From UBA4810 sp002479215 (GTDB lineage: Bacteria > Desulfobacterota > Syntrophia > Syntrophales > Smithellaceae), in NCBI GenBank assembly GCA_049514435.1, contig JBEKVB010000007.1, positions 1-64,000 of the forward strand: a stretch of DNA of 64,000 bases. The letters run 5' to 3'. Made by a program: the position numbers and the translations under genes. This document shows, one piece after another, positions 25,877 through 34,596 of the stretch; position 1 is the first letter of the stretch, and each line of letters starts with the position of its first letter. Below the pieces are notes generated by a model. The model searched no databases. It was not told the origin of the DNA and saw only the letters and a program-made list of their open reading frames with translations.

Positions 25877-28499
25877 AATCAGGGAAAGTTTTTTAAAGTA
25901 TTTTGAAGTTAAGGGCCATACACGCGTGGCTAGCTCCGCCCTGATTCCCAAAGATGATCCGACCCTGCTTTTCACCAACGCCGGTATGGTACAATTCAAA
26001 AACGCGTTTCTAGGTCTGGAAAAAAGAGGCTATACGAGGGCGGTATCCTGCCAGAAATGCGCGCGCGCCGGCGGCAAACACAACGACCTGGAAAATGTCG
26101 GCGTTACCACGCGGCATCATACTTTTTTCGAAATGCTTGGCAATTTTTCCTTTGGTGATTATTTTAAAGAAGAAGCGATTGCCTGGGCGTGGGAATACTT
26201 GATAGACATTGTTAAATTGCCCCAAGAAAAGATGTGGGTCACGATTTATAAAGATGACGATGATGCCTTCGCTATCTGGAATAAAAAGCTGAAAGTGCCG
26301 AAAGATCGCATCGTCCGCATGGGTGAAAAAAGTAATTTTTGGATGATGGGGGAGACCGGCCCTTGTGGCCCCTGCTCTGAAATCATTTATGACCAGGGCA
26401 AAGGCACCGGCTGCGGGCGTGCCGAATGCGATCTGGACTGCGGTTGTGACCGCTATCTGGAAATCTGGAATCTTGTCTTCACGCAGTTTGATCGCGATGA
26501 AAACGGTAAATTAAATCCGCTGGCCAAGCCCAGCATCGATACCGGCATGGGATTGGAGCGCTTGACGGCTGTTATTCAGGGCGTGAAGAGCAACTATGAT
26601 ACTGATTTTTTCATGCCCATTATCCGACGTGTGGAAAAAACATCCGGTAAGACCTACGGTAAGAATACTGACAATGATGTTTCCATCCGGGTCATTGCCG
26701 ATCACAGCCGTGCTGTGACATTTTTGATTGGTGACGGTATCCTCCCTAGCAATGAAGGCCGCGGCTATGTGCTCAGACGCATTTTGCGGCGGGCGGCGCG
26801 CCACGGAAAACTGCTCGGCATCAACAAACCTTTTTTGCACGAGAGCGCGCACGTTGTCATGGATGTGATGAAATATGTCTATCCCGATCTGGCCGATAAG
26901 GCTTCTTACATTACCAAAGTCATTCTCAACGAAGAACAGCGTTTTATGGAAACGCTCGACGCCGGACTGCGCATTTTGCAGGAAGAAACGGCAGCTTTGA
27001 AGAAAGCGGGCCAGTCGGTTCTGCCCGGCGCTTTGGTTTTTAAACTCTACGATACGTTTGGTTTCCCCACCGACTTGACTGCGGACATTGTTAAAAAAGG
27101 TAATTTTACACTCGATGCGGCTGGCTTTGAAACCGAGATGGAGAAGCAGAAAGAAAGAGCGCGCGGCGCCTGGAAAGGAAGCGGTGAAGAAGCAGTAGCT
27201 GAGTGCTACCTCAAAGCGGCAAGCTCCGGAATATTGAGCGAGTTTTGCGGTTATGAAGGTGTCATCAAAACTCAGTCACTAATTACTGCTATTTTCATCG
27301 ATGGGAAACCAGTGGAGCGCGCAACTGAAGGCCAGAAGGCGGATGTGGTTTTGGATACAACGCCTTTTTATGGCGAATCCGGCGGACAGATCGGTGACAC
27401 GGGTTTTCTGGAAGGTGCTGGTTTTAACTTTACCGTGCTCGACACCAAAAAGCCGGTGGAAAATTTTATTGTGCACAAAGGAATTGTGAAAAAGGGAAAT
27501 ATTAAAATCGGTGATAAAACGCATTTACTTGTCGATGCCGAAAAAAGAAAGGCAATTCAGGCCAACCATTCCGGCACACATATTTTGCAGGCGTCGCTCA
27601 AAACCGTGCTGGGCGATCATATCAAACAATCCGGCTCGCAAGTGACGGCTGAGGGTATGCGTTTCGACTTTACTCATTTTTCCAAAATCAGCGATGAAGA
27701 ACTCCAGCGTGTGGAAGATATTGCCAATGACATGATTCGCAGAAATCTGCCCGTGCAGACGGAAGTTTGCGCGTTGGAAGAGGCACTCAAAACCGGTGCA
27801 ACGGCTGTGTTTGATGAAAGGTACGGTGCGACCGTCCGCATTGTCAAAATGGGCGAGATGAGCATGGAGCTTTGCGGCGGCACGCATGTGCAGCGCACGG
27901 GCGAAATCGGCTTGCTCAAGGTTATCCACGAATCGGCCATTGCCGCTGGTGTCCGCAGAATTGAAGCTGTTACCGGTAAGGAAGCACTCACACATGTGCA
28001 AAAAGCGGAAGAAGAGCTCAAAAAAGCGGCCAATCTGTTTAAAGCCAATCCGCTGGAGCTTGTGGACCGAACCGAAAAACTGTTTAAACATACAAAAGAT
28101 TTGGAAAAAGAAATTGAGGCCCTCAAAGGTAAGCTTGCGTCTAAGGATTCTGGCGATCTTCTCAGCCAGGCGCGCGAAATCGGCGGCGTGAAAGTACTGG
28201 CCGCGGAAGTGAGCATTGCCGATGTCAAGACGCTGCGCGACTTCGGCGATAAATTGCGTGACAAAATGGAATCCGGCATTATTCTTTTGGGCAGCAAAGC
28301 GGGAGAAAAAGCCCTGCTTTTGTGTATGGTGACCAAAGACCTGACAGGAAAATTTTCTGCCGGAAACATTATCAAGGAACTCGCTCCGCTGGTGGGCGGA
28401 AGCGGTGGCGGCAGACCAGAAATGGCTCAGGCCGGTGGCACCCAACCGGAGAATTTAGGAAAAGCAATTGCAGCGCTGGAAAAGTTGCTGACTAGGTGA
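25857..28499 (+). CDS. alaS: Alanyl-tRNA synthetase
   Basis: 880 residues, full length. The class II core shows TNAGMVQFKNAFLG, the editing domain NHSGTHILQASLK and CGGTHVQRTGEIG zinc/editing motifs, and the C-Ala domain ends with GGSGGGRPEMAQAGG. It charges tRNA-Ala and clears Ser/Gly mischarging. The recA-recX-alaS order is common in proteobacteria and other phyla. AGGAGG lies inside recX. Confidence 0.97.
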   Translation: MPKTGSEIRESFLKYFEVKGHTRVASSALIPKDDPTLLFTNAGMVQFKNAFLGLEKRGYTRAVSCQKCARAGGKHNDLENVGVTTRHHTFFEMLGNFSFGDYFKEEAIAWAWEYLIDIVKLPQEKMWVTIYKDDDDAFAIWNKKLKVPKDRIVRMGEKSNFWMMGETGPCGPCSEIIYDQGKGTGCGRAECDLDCGCDRYLEIWNLVFTQFDRDENGKLNPLAKPSIDTGMGLERLTAVIQGVKSNYDTDFFMPIIRRVEKTSGKTYGKNTDNDVSIRVIADHSRAVTFLIGDGILPSNEGRGYVLRRILRRAARHGKLLGINKPFLHESAHVVMDVMKYVYPDLADKASYITKVILNEEQRFMETLDAGLRILQEETAALKKAGQSVLPGALVFKLYDTFGFPTDLTADIVKKGNFTLDAAGFETEMEKQKERARGAWKGSGEEAVAECYLKAASSGILSEFCGYEGVIKTQSLITAIFIDGKPVERATEGQKADVVLDTTPFYGESGGQIGDTGFLEGAGFNFTVLDTKKPVENFIVHKGIVKKGNIKIGDKTHLLVDAEKRKAIQANHSGTHILQASLKTVLGDHIKQSGSQVTAEGMRFDFTHFSKISDEELQRVEDIANDMIRRNLPVQTEVCALEEALKTGATAVFDERYGATVRIVKMGEMSMELCGGTHVQRTGEIGLLKVIHESAIAAGVRRIEAVTGKEALTHVQKAEEELKKAANLFKANPLELVDRTEKLFKHTKDLEKEIEALKGKLASKDSGDLLSQAREIGGVKVLAAEVSIADVKTLRDFGDKLRDKMESGIILLGSKAGEKALLLCMVTKDLTGKFSAGNIIKELAPLVGGSGGGRPEMAQAGGTQPENLGKAIAALEKLLTR

Positions 28500-28608
28500 T
28501 AAATCCAGCCATATTTAAAATCAACAAAATTTATATAGATTAAAATACTAAACAAATTAATACAGCCAATCGTTCAGAACTGATTGATTTTTTGGAGATG
28601 AAAAGCAC

Positions 28609-29457
28609 ATGGCCACGGCGGCCTCATTCTTGCTACAAGAAAATACCTATCCGCCGGTTGGACGTTGTATCTACTGCGGCGCTAATCGTTACTTCGCAGA
28701 CTCAAACAATAAACTCGGTGACGAGCACATTGTCGCCGAAGGGTTGGGTGGACGACTTGTTCTTCCTGAAGCTTCGTGCAGAAGCTGCGAACAAATCACC
28801 AGCCAGGTTGAACTGGATTGGCTGCGAAGCACGTTTTATGCCGCGCGCGTCCAAAAGGGATTTGGGAAAAAGAAAAAGCGTGTGCCCCGAACACTGCCCC
28901 TGGAAGTGACGATCAAAGGAAAATCGATTATTAAAGCGATTCCAATAGAAAAATATCCAGCGTTAGTTGTCACTTTATTATTTGACACTCCTGAGGTGCT
29001 TTTGGATATTAAGCCAGTAGAAAAGTTACTAACAGGCGGTGTTGCTGCAGGGATCCTACCCACATTTGGAGATCTAATGAAAGAGTACCTGGCGCAAGGA
29101 AGTGTGACTTTCAAGCCGCCAAGAAGCAGCGCAACTAGTACTCAGTTGGGAAGACTGTTAGCGAAAATCGCGCATGCTTATGCTGTCGCAGAGCTCGGAC
29201 TCGATGGGTTTTCTCCGGTATTGCTACCTATCATTCTCGGCAGTGACGTTAAGTATCTAGCGCACTACGTCGGCGGTTCGAGAGAAATACCACAGCGTCT
29301 GCCTGTCCATTACAGTTTAAACCTGTCTTCCGTCAGATCTCTCGGGGGCACCACCTTTCTACTAGTGTCAGTTCGCATTTTTTCGGATATTCAGGGTATA
29401 CCCATGTATAAGGTTGTTGTGGGTACTCCCCGGAGCAACACCCAACAAGGCGTTTGA
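28609..29457 (+). CDS. HNH-like zinc-finger protein, orphan
   Basis: A 282-residue protein. Its head has CIYCGAN, then GDEHIVAEGLGGRLVLPEASCRSCEQ, a CxxC...EHI...CxxC arrangement like a degenerate HNH endonuclease. The rest (a beta-rich part and a helical part) is unassigned. ATG after TTTGGAGATG. The end TQQGV runs into an attC-like sequence, as many integron-cassette proteins do. Isolated between alaS and the DUF1848 gene, with different codon feel from alaS. Nuclease activity is only inferred. Confidence 0.6.
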   Translation: MATAASFLLQENTYPPVGRCIYCGANRYFADSNNKLGDEHIVAEGLGGRLVLPEASCRSCEQITSQVELDWLRSTFYAARVQKGFGKKKKRVPRTLPLEVTIKGKSIIKAIPIEKYPALVVTLLFDTPEVLLDIKPVEKLLTGGVAAGILPTFGDLMKEYLAQGSVTFKPPRSSATSTQLGRLLAKIAHAYAVAELGLDGFSPVLLPIILGSDVKYLAHYVGGSREIPQRLPVHYSLNLSSVRSLGGTTFLLVSVRIFSDIQGIPMYKVVVGTPRSNTQQGV

Positions 29458-29513
29458 GCTGATGGTCACGCCACTGGCGTGCCCTTGGTTTAGCTTGGGA
29501 GTCGTCGTTAATC
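29440..29513 (+). other. attC-like site at the end of the HNH-like gene
   Basis: ACCCAAC (29440-29446) fits R'' RYYYAAC; a 5-base spacer AAGGC and GTTTGAGCT (L''-like) follow. The centre is a perfect CACGCCA/TGGCGTG stem, and AGCTTGGG lies where L' belongs. The right end GTTAATC fits GTTRRRY at all but one position. Pairing of outer arms relies on wobble pairs, so the site looks decayed. Confidence 0.45.
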
Positions 29514-29661
29514 TCTTTCAATTTGTAAATCTCTAATTTGTTAATTGCCCGCCATTAGACAGTTGGAGGTGTAATTGACAATTACATTAGCAATATTATT
29601 TGATGTTTGATAAGTAAAAGTTAGATTAGAGCAAGTCAACGTATTTTTGGTTTTGCATAAA

Positions 29662-30528
29662 ATGATCATTAGTTGCAGCCGCCGGACGGACATTCCTGCT
29701 TTTTATAGTGACTGGTTTTTCAATCGGCTTCACGAAGGGTTAGTTCTGGTGCGCAATCCGATGAATCCCCAGCAGATCAGGAATATATCGCTTGCCCCTC
29801 CAGATGTTGACTGCATTGTTTTCTGGACGAAAAACCCGGCGCCGATGATGGATCGGCTGCAACTTCTTCAAGATTACGACTTTTACTTTCAATTTACCTT
29901 GACACCTTACGACAAGAATATCGAGCCGAACCTGCCGTCCAAAACAGAAATTATCGACACGTTCCTGAAGCTTTCCGGTAAAATCGGTAAGAAACGAATC
30001 ATCTGGCGCTATGATCCGATCCTTTTGTCGGCAAACATAAACATCGACTATCACGTTGACCGATTCAGCGAGCTGGCAAAACGCTTGTCGGGGCACACGG
30101 AGAAATGCATCATCAGTTTTATCGATATGTATCGCCACCTACAGAATAAAATGGCTCATCTTTCCGTGAGGCCGCTCGATGAATTCGAGATGCGAATGCT
30201 GGCAGAAAAGATTGCTGCCATTGCCGGAGACAATAAAATAATAGTAGAGACATGCGCCGAAAAAATGGACTTGGCCAATCTGGGAATTCAGTATGGAAAA
30301 TGCATTGATGATCGTCTGATTGCGGAATTAACCGGAGTAAATCTAAAAATCGGAAAGGATAAAAATCAAAGAGATCTCTGCGGATGTGTGGCAAGCGTTG
30401 ATATCGGCGAATACAATACGTGCAGGCATGACTGCCGTTATTGCTATGCCAATGTAAATCAAAAGAAGATTGAAAAAAATCACGCCCTGCATCATAGTAC
30501 ATCACCGTATTTTCTTTTCCAAAGTTAA
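29662..30528 (+). CDS. DUF1848 family protein (radical SAM-like cysteine motif)
   Basis: About 288 residues. The start MIISCSRRTDIPAFY and VFWTKNPAPM are typical of DUF1848. The C-terminus has CGCVASVDIG and then CRHDCRYCYAN, a CX3CX2C cluster-like motif as in radical SAM enzymes but placed at the C-terminal end. Biochemical role is not established to my knowledge. I start at the internal ATG 29662, as the family does, although no clear ribosome site is seen. Confidence 0.8.
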   Translation: MIISCSRRTDIPAFYSDWFFNRLHEGLVLVRNPMNPQQIRNISLAPPDVDCIVFWTKNPAPMMDRLQLLQDYDFYFQFTLTPYDKNIEPNLPSKTEIIDTFLKLSGKIGKKRIIWRYDPILLSANINIDYHVDRFSELAKRLSGHTEKCIISFIDMYRHLQNKMAHLSVRPLDEFEMRMLAEKIAAIAGDNKIIVETCAEKMDLANLGIQYGKCIDDRLIAELTGVNLKIGKDKNQRDLCGCVASVDIGEYNTCRHDCRYCYANVNQKKIEKNHALHHSTSPYFLFQS

Positions 30529-30533
30529 ATAGT

Positions 30534-31235
30534 ATGAAAGCAAAAGAAATCAGCAAACGCTTGCAAAAAATGGGGGATAAAGAAGACGCCCGGTTTCTGC
30601 AGAGGTTTTTCAAAACCGATGTCGGTCAATATGGTGAGAGAGATATTTTTCTGGGTATTCGCGTTCCGGCGCTGCGGAAGCTGGCCAAAGAATATAAAGC
30701 TCTGCCACTCGAAGAAGTATTGTCGTTACTGCGATCTCCTTATCACGAAGAAAGGTTATTCGCGCTCATCTTGTTTGTTAACGCCTTTGCTCAAGGTGAT
30801 GAAACTATACAAAAGAAAATCTATGGTCTGTATATGGAGAACACCAGACACATCAATAACTGGGATTTGGTGGATATTTCCGCGCCCAATATTGTGGGAG
30901 CGTTCTTGATGGAAAGAAGCAAAAAGCCCCTCTATCAACTGGCGAAGTCAAAGAGCCTCTGGGAGCGACGCATTGCGGTGCTCGCCACTTTTTCTTTTAT
31001 CAGAAGCAATAAATTTGCAGATACACTTAAGCTCGCCGGAATTTTACATTGGGATAAAGAAGATTTAATTCACAAGGCTGTCGGTTGGATGCTGCGCGAA
31101 ATCGGCAAACGCGATATCGAGTGTGCAGAGTCATTTTTACAAAAACATTGCCCAGTAATGCCCAGAACCATGTTGCGTTACGCGATAGAAAAATTTCCTT
31201 CAGCAAAAAGGCGTAAGTATCTAGAAGGAGGATGA
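30534..31235 (+). CDS. DNA alkylation repair protein (AlkD-like)
   Basis: A 233-residue all-helical HEAT-like repeat protein. Signature parts are GIRVPALRKLAKEY, NNWDLVDISAPNIVG and LWERRIAVLATFSFIR, with WMLREIGKRD near the end, as in AlkD/AlkC glycosylases that release N3/N7-alkylpurines. Starts 5 bases after the DUF1848 gene and is probably cotranscribed with it. Confidence 0.88.
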   Translation: MKAKEISKRLQKMGDKEDARFLQRFFKTDVGQYGERDIFLGIRVPALRKLAKEYKALPLEEVLSLLRSPYHEERLFALILFVNAFAQGDETIQKKIYGLYMENTRHINNWDLVDISAPNIVGAFLMERSKKPLYQLAKSKSLWERRIAVLATFSFIRSNKFADTLKLAGILHWDKEDLIHKAVGWMLREIGKRDIECAESFLQKHCPVMPRTMLRYAIEKFPSAKRRKYLEGG

Positions 31236-31262
31236 GGATGCTCAGAATAGATAACTGTTTTA

Positions 31263-31676
31263 ATGGGGATAGAAAATATGGAAATGAAATATAATATTGA
31301 ATTTGCGGGTAATAAAAAAGTAGATACGCATTTTCGGGGTTTTACTCTAAAGTCGGATCAACCGATAGCGGACGGCGGCGACAATACCGCCCCATCGCCA
31401 CTGGAAATATTTCTAGCTTCCATTGGTATGTGCGCTGGATTTTATATTGTAGCTTTTTGCCAATCACGTTCTATTCCGACGGACAATATCACTATTACAC
31501 AAAACGTTATGCGTAACGACACCACTCACATGGTCGAAAAAATTAATATTGACATAGTTTTGCCGCCAAATTTTCCGGAGAAATATAAATCTGCGATTGT
31601 TAAAACCGCTCAATCCTGCTCTGTCAAAAAGTTTCTGGACGCGCCTCCCGAAATTCAAATATCAACAAACCATTGA
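31263..31676 (+). CDS. OsmC family protein
   Basis: A 137-residue OsmC/Ohr-fold protein. It has SPLEIFLASIGMCAGFYIVAFCQ with the first conserved cysteine and TAQSCSVKKFL with the second, the pair used in thiol-dependent peroxide reduction. The exact substrate is unknown. The ATG at 31278 (MEMKY) is an alternative start. Follows alkD by 27 bases. Confidence 0.85.
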   Translation: MGIENMEMKYNIEFAGNKKVDTHFRGFTLKSDQPIADGGDNTAPSPLEIFLASIGMCAGFYIVAFCQSRSIPTDNITITQNVMRNDTTHMVEKINIDIVLPPNFPEKYKSAIVKTAQSCSVKKFLDAPPEIQISTNH

Positions 31677-31825
31677 CCATAATTGTCCTTTGATATAAAT
31701 GCATTTTAAAAGAAATAAGCAGAAAAGGGAATTTTTATGGAAAAGTTTACAATAGATTTTCGGTTTTGTACAAACTGTTTAATCAATATAAACACATTTA
31801 AAGAAGTATTTTGTCAGGAGATAAC

Positions 31826-32590
31826 ATGGATATTTTAACAAGCAAGGCAAATAGCATTTTTACCATCACATTCAATAGACCGAAAAAGAGGAATGCGATC
31901 ACAGCGGAGATGTACCAGACCATGGCCGACGCGCTGAAAGAAGCGGAAAACGATGCAGAGGTGCGTGCGATTCTGTTGACAGGTAAACCGGAAATATTCA
32001 CGGCCGGCAATGATCTGGATGATTTTATGAAGAATCCCCCGCAGAAAAGAAATAGTCCGGTGTACCAATTTATGCAGAATCTTAGCCAGGCGACCAAACC
32101 GGTAGTCGCGGCGGTGTCCGGCCCCGCAGTCGGTATTGGCACGACGTTATTGATGCACTGTGATTTCGTCTATGCGGCGGACAATGCCAAATTTTCGATG
32201 CCGTTCGCGAAGCTCGGATTGTGCCCGGAATTTTCTTCCAGTATGCTGCTTCCCCAAATCGCCGGTTACCAGCGGGCGGCGGAAAAGTTGATGCTGGGCG
32301 AGGCATTTTCGGCCCAAGAAGCGTGCGCAATGGGATTGGTAAACAAGGTATTGCCGACTGCTGAAGTCTTCGCGTTTGCTCAGACTCAGGCTGCCAAGTT
32401 GGCGGCACTGCCGACATCGTCGCTAAGGGCAACCAAACGTTTGATGAAGGGCAAGCAGTTAGCTGCGATCAAGGCCAAAATGGAGGAAGAGGGGCAACTT
32501 TTCAGTAAGTTGCTGGTATCGAAGGAAGCGAAAGAAGCATTTACCGCGTTCTTTGAGAAACGTAAACCGGATTTCACCAAGTTCAAGTGA
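31826..32590 (+). CDS. Enoyl-CoA hydratase/isomerase family protein
   Basis: About 254 residues of the crotonase fold. Oxyanion-hole segments are FTAGNDLDDF and SGPAVGIGTTLLMHCDFVYA. The first catalytic Glu of classical hydratases is not at its usual place; a Glu appears in LGLCPEFSSSM, the pattern of the isomerase-like branch. Likely acts on acyl-CoA in beta-oxidation-like routes. CAGGAG before the ATG at 31826 fixes the start. Confidence 0.85.
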   Translation: MDILTSKANSIFTITFNRPKKRNAITAEMYQTMADALKEAENDAEVRAILLTGKPEIFTAGNDLDDFMKNPPQKRNSPVYQFMQNLSQATKPVVAAVSGPAVGIGTTLLMHCDFVYAADNAKFSMPFAKLGLCPEFSSSMLLPQIAGYQRAAEKLMLGEAFSAQEACAMGLVNKVLPTAEVFAFAQTQAAKLAALPTSSLRATKRLMKGKQLAAIKAKMEEEGQLFSKLLVSKEAKEAFTAFFEKRKPDFTKFK

Positions 32591-32623
32591 AACTGTCATT
32601 CCAAGGTATCCGTAAATGCTGGA

Positions 32624-32641
32624 CTGTTCTAACTTTCTGGC
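32624..32641 (+). repeat. 18-bp direct repeat, left copy, flanking the lyase gene
   Basis: CTGTTCTAACTTTCTGGC recurs with one change at 34348-34365, so the promoter and the lyase gene lie between the copies, 1.7 kb apart. It could be a trace of gene insertion. Confidence 0.5.
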
Positions 32642-32720
32642 GACTGTGCTTGGAGACAATTGGAGAAAGGCACCGTCGCCTCTTTTTTCCAATTACCTAA
32701 GATTGCAACATTAAATTATC

Positions 32721-32750
32721 TTGACATACAAGAAAGTTTTTTCCTATACT
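32721..32750 (+). promoter_or_regulatory. Near-consensus sigma-70 promoter of the tryptophanase-like gene
   Basis: TTGACA (32721-32726), 18 bases, TATACT (32745-32750). One of the best promoter matches in the window. It implies a leader of about 78 bases before the ATG at 32835. Confidence 0.75.
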
Positions 32751-32834
32751 CCCCCCACTCAGAAGGAAACTATCACCAATAATTTATCTGTAATTTCATG
32801 TTCTTTGAACTTTGGAAGTCGAAAGGAGAAAATT

Positions 32835-34283
32835 ATGATTATTACATTGTCCAATGGCCGGCAAGTACCCATGGAGATGCACAAGATCAAGATCGTGCAA
32901 AAAATGTACCTCCTCCCCGCAGCACAGCGGCTGGAGTGTCTGCGAGCTGTCGGTTACAACACATTCCTCCTCCCAGCGAGGGAAGTATTTCTCGACATGT
33001 TGACAGATAGCGGCACAAACGCAATGAGTGACAATCAGTTGGCCGCCATGATGGTTGCGGATGATGCCTATGCCGGTTCCGAGAGTTTCTACAAACTGGC
33101 GCGCGTCGTGAAGAAGGTTTTCGGATTTGAACATACGTTACCTGTCCACCAGGGACGAGCTGCAGAACACTTGCTGGTGAAAGTGTTTCTCAAATCTCCG
33201 CAAGTGGTGTTAACGAACTATCACTTTCCCTCGACCCGGGTTCATGTGGAGCTCGTTGGTTCTCAGATCATCGACCTGGTGGCTGACGAAGCCCTGATTC
33301 CGGCCGGAAGCGCACCATTCAAGGGAAACATCGATATTACAAAGCTTAAGAAGTCCATTGAGCAGCATGGCCGTGAAAATATCGCTTTTATCCGAATGGA
33401 AGCGACAACCAACCTGATTGGTGGCCAGCCGTTCTCGATGCAAAACCTGCGGGACGTCGAGAAAATCGCCAAATCAAACGGCATTTTGATGGTGATGGAT
33501 GGCAGCCTTATCGGAGAAAACGCTTATTTCATCAAGCAGCGTGAAAAAGGATACGCTGATAAATCGATTCAAGAAATTCTTTTAGAAATGATGAGTCACG
33601 TCGATATCCTCTATATGTCGGGAAGGAAGAGCGGCGGTGCGCGGGGAGGCCTTATTGCAACAAACAACAAACAACACTTTGACCAACTGATGACATGGCT
33701 GCCGGTGTACGAGGGATTTTCGACCTATGGCGGTATGTCCACAAAGGAAATTGAAGCTATGGCAGTAGGGCTGGAGGAAATGACTCAGATGGAAGTTGCG
33801 GGCAGCAGCCCTGAATTTATCAAATATTTTGTCGAACGTTTGCAGGAATACGGCGTTCCGGTCGTTACCCCGCCGGGCGGGCTGGCTTGTCATGTAAATG
33901 CCCGCGAGTTTTTGCCGAACATCCCCCCGCTTCAGTATCCCGCGGAGGCGCTGAATGCGGCCATGTATCTTGTTTCAGGGGCAAGAGGCGTCGAGCGCGG
34001 GTCAATGTCTGAAGACCGGGACCGAAGCGGAAAGGAAGTTACTGCGAGGATGGAGCTTGTGCGCATCGCTATCCCGCGACGTACCTATACTCTTGGGCAT
34101 ATCGAGTACGTTGCGGATCGACTAGCCTGGCTGCATCATCATAAGGATATCATCGGCGGATTACGCTTTGTGGAGGAGCCGCCGGTAATGCGCTTCTTTT
34201 TCGGCAAGCTGGAAACGGTGGGCGGCGACTGGGGCGCGAAACTCGTGAAGGCATTTAAGGCTGATTTCGGAAACGAAATCTAA
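32835..34283 (+). CDS. Tryptophanase/tyrosine phenol-lyase-like beta-eliminating lyase
   Basis: 482 residues, PLP-dependent fold type I. Asp222 in VMDGS and the Schiff-base Lys265 in YMSGRKSGGARGG match the family; SVRVEL-like STRVHVEL and SMSEDRDRSGKE, with RMELVRIAIPRRTYTLGHIEYV, are characteristic of tryptophanase/tyrosine phenol-lyase. It would cleave Trp to indole, pyruvate and ammonia, or Tyr to phenol. The motif around Lys differs from E. coli TnaA (SAKKD), so the substrate is open. ATG at 32835 after AAAGGAG; an upstream ATG-less extension is not needed. Fits the aromatic amino acid theme of the window. Confidence 0.85.
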   Translation: MIITLSNGRQVPMEMHKIKIVQKMYLLPAAQRLECLRAVGYNTFLLPAREVFLDMLTDSGTNAMSDNQLAAMMVADDAYAGSESFYKLARVVKKVFGFEHTLPVHQGRAAEHLLVKVFLKSPQVVLTNYHFPSTRVHVELVGSQIIDLVADEALIPAGSAPFKGNIDITKLKKSIEQHGRENIAFIRMEATTNLIGGQPFSMQNLRDVEKIAKSNGILMVMDGSLIGENAYFIKQREKGYADKSIQEILLEMMSHVDILYMSGRKSGGARGGLIATNNKQHFDQLMTWLPVYEGFSTYGGMSTKEIEAMAVGLEEMTQMEVAGSSPEFIKYFVERLQEYGVPVVTPPGGLACHVNAREFLPNIPPLQYPAEALNAAMYLVSGARGVERGSMSEDRDRSGKEVTARMELVRIAIPRRTYTLGHIEYVADRLAWLHHHKDIIGGLRFVEEPPVMRFFFGKLETVGGDWGAKLVKAFKADFGNEI

Positions 34284-34347
34284 TTCGTGGGACAGGGCAT
34301 AATCGGGGAAGGATATAGTTATGGACAGGTCTATTTAAAACGTTGAT

Positions 34348-34365
34348 CTGTTCTAACTTTCCGGC
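34348..34365 (+). repeat. 18-bp direct repeat, right copy
   Basis: CTGTTCTAACTTTCCGGC, partner of 32624-32641 with one mismatch. The gap 34284-34596 has no other supported feature: a 69-codon frame there shows no ribosome site or family resemblance. Confidence 0.5.
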
Positions 34366-34596
34366 TGTTGGATAATATTGTTTCGCACTTTTGTTGTTTG
34401 CTGATGCAAACTTCGATCACGTTGGCCGGTGGAGTCTTTTCAACTCAACAAATTTGCTTGCAGCTGTTGTTATCGTGGACAGAATTTTTAGTTGTGAGCT
34501 CTTTGGAAATGCGGGTTGGATTTCTGTCTGCACGGTAATGACTTTATATAAAAATCGAATTGGGTGCAGTATTTTACAGATATTACTCACCTGTTG

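Noticed and set aside
31263..31680. Possible riboswitch or T-box before alaS, metH or leuA
   Set aside because: No conserved T-box or cobalamin/SAM riboswitch core was recognisable upstream of these genes; the leu region is explained by a leader peptide.
32798..33010. A frame MFFELWKSK... starting in the tryptophanase leader, with Trp codons that recall TnaC
   Set aside because: No ribosome site, it overlaps the lyase start in another frame and continues for 70 codons; no stop or Rho-site context typical of tnaC.
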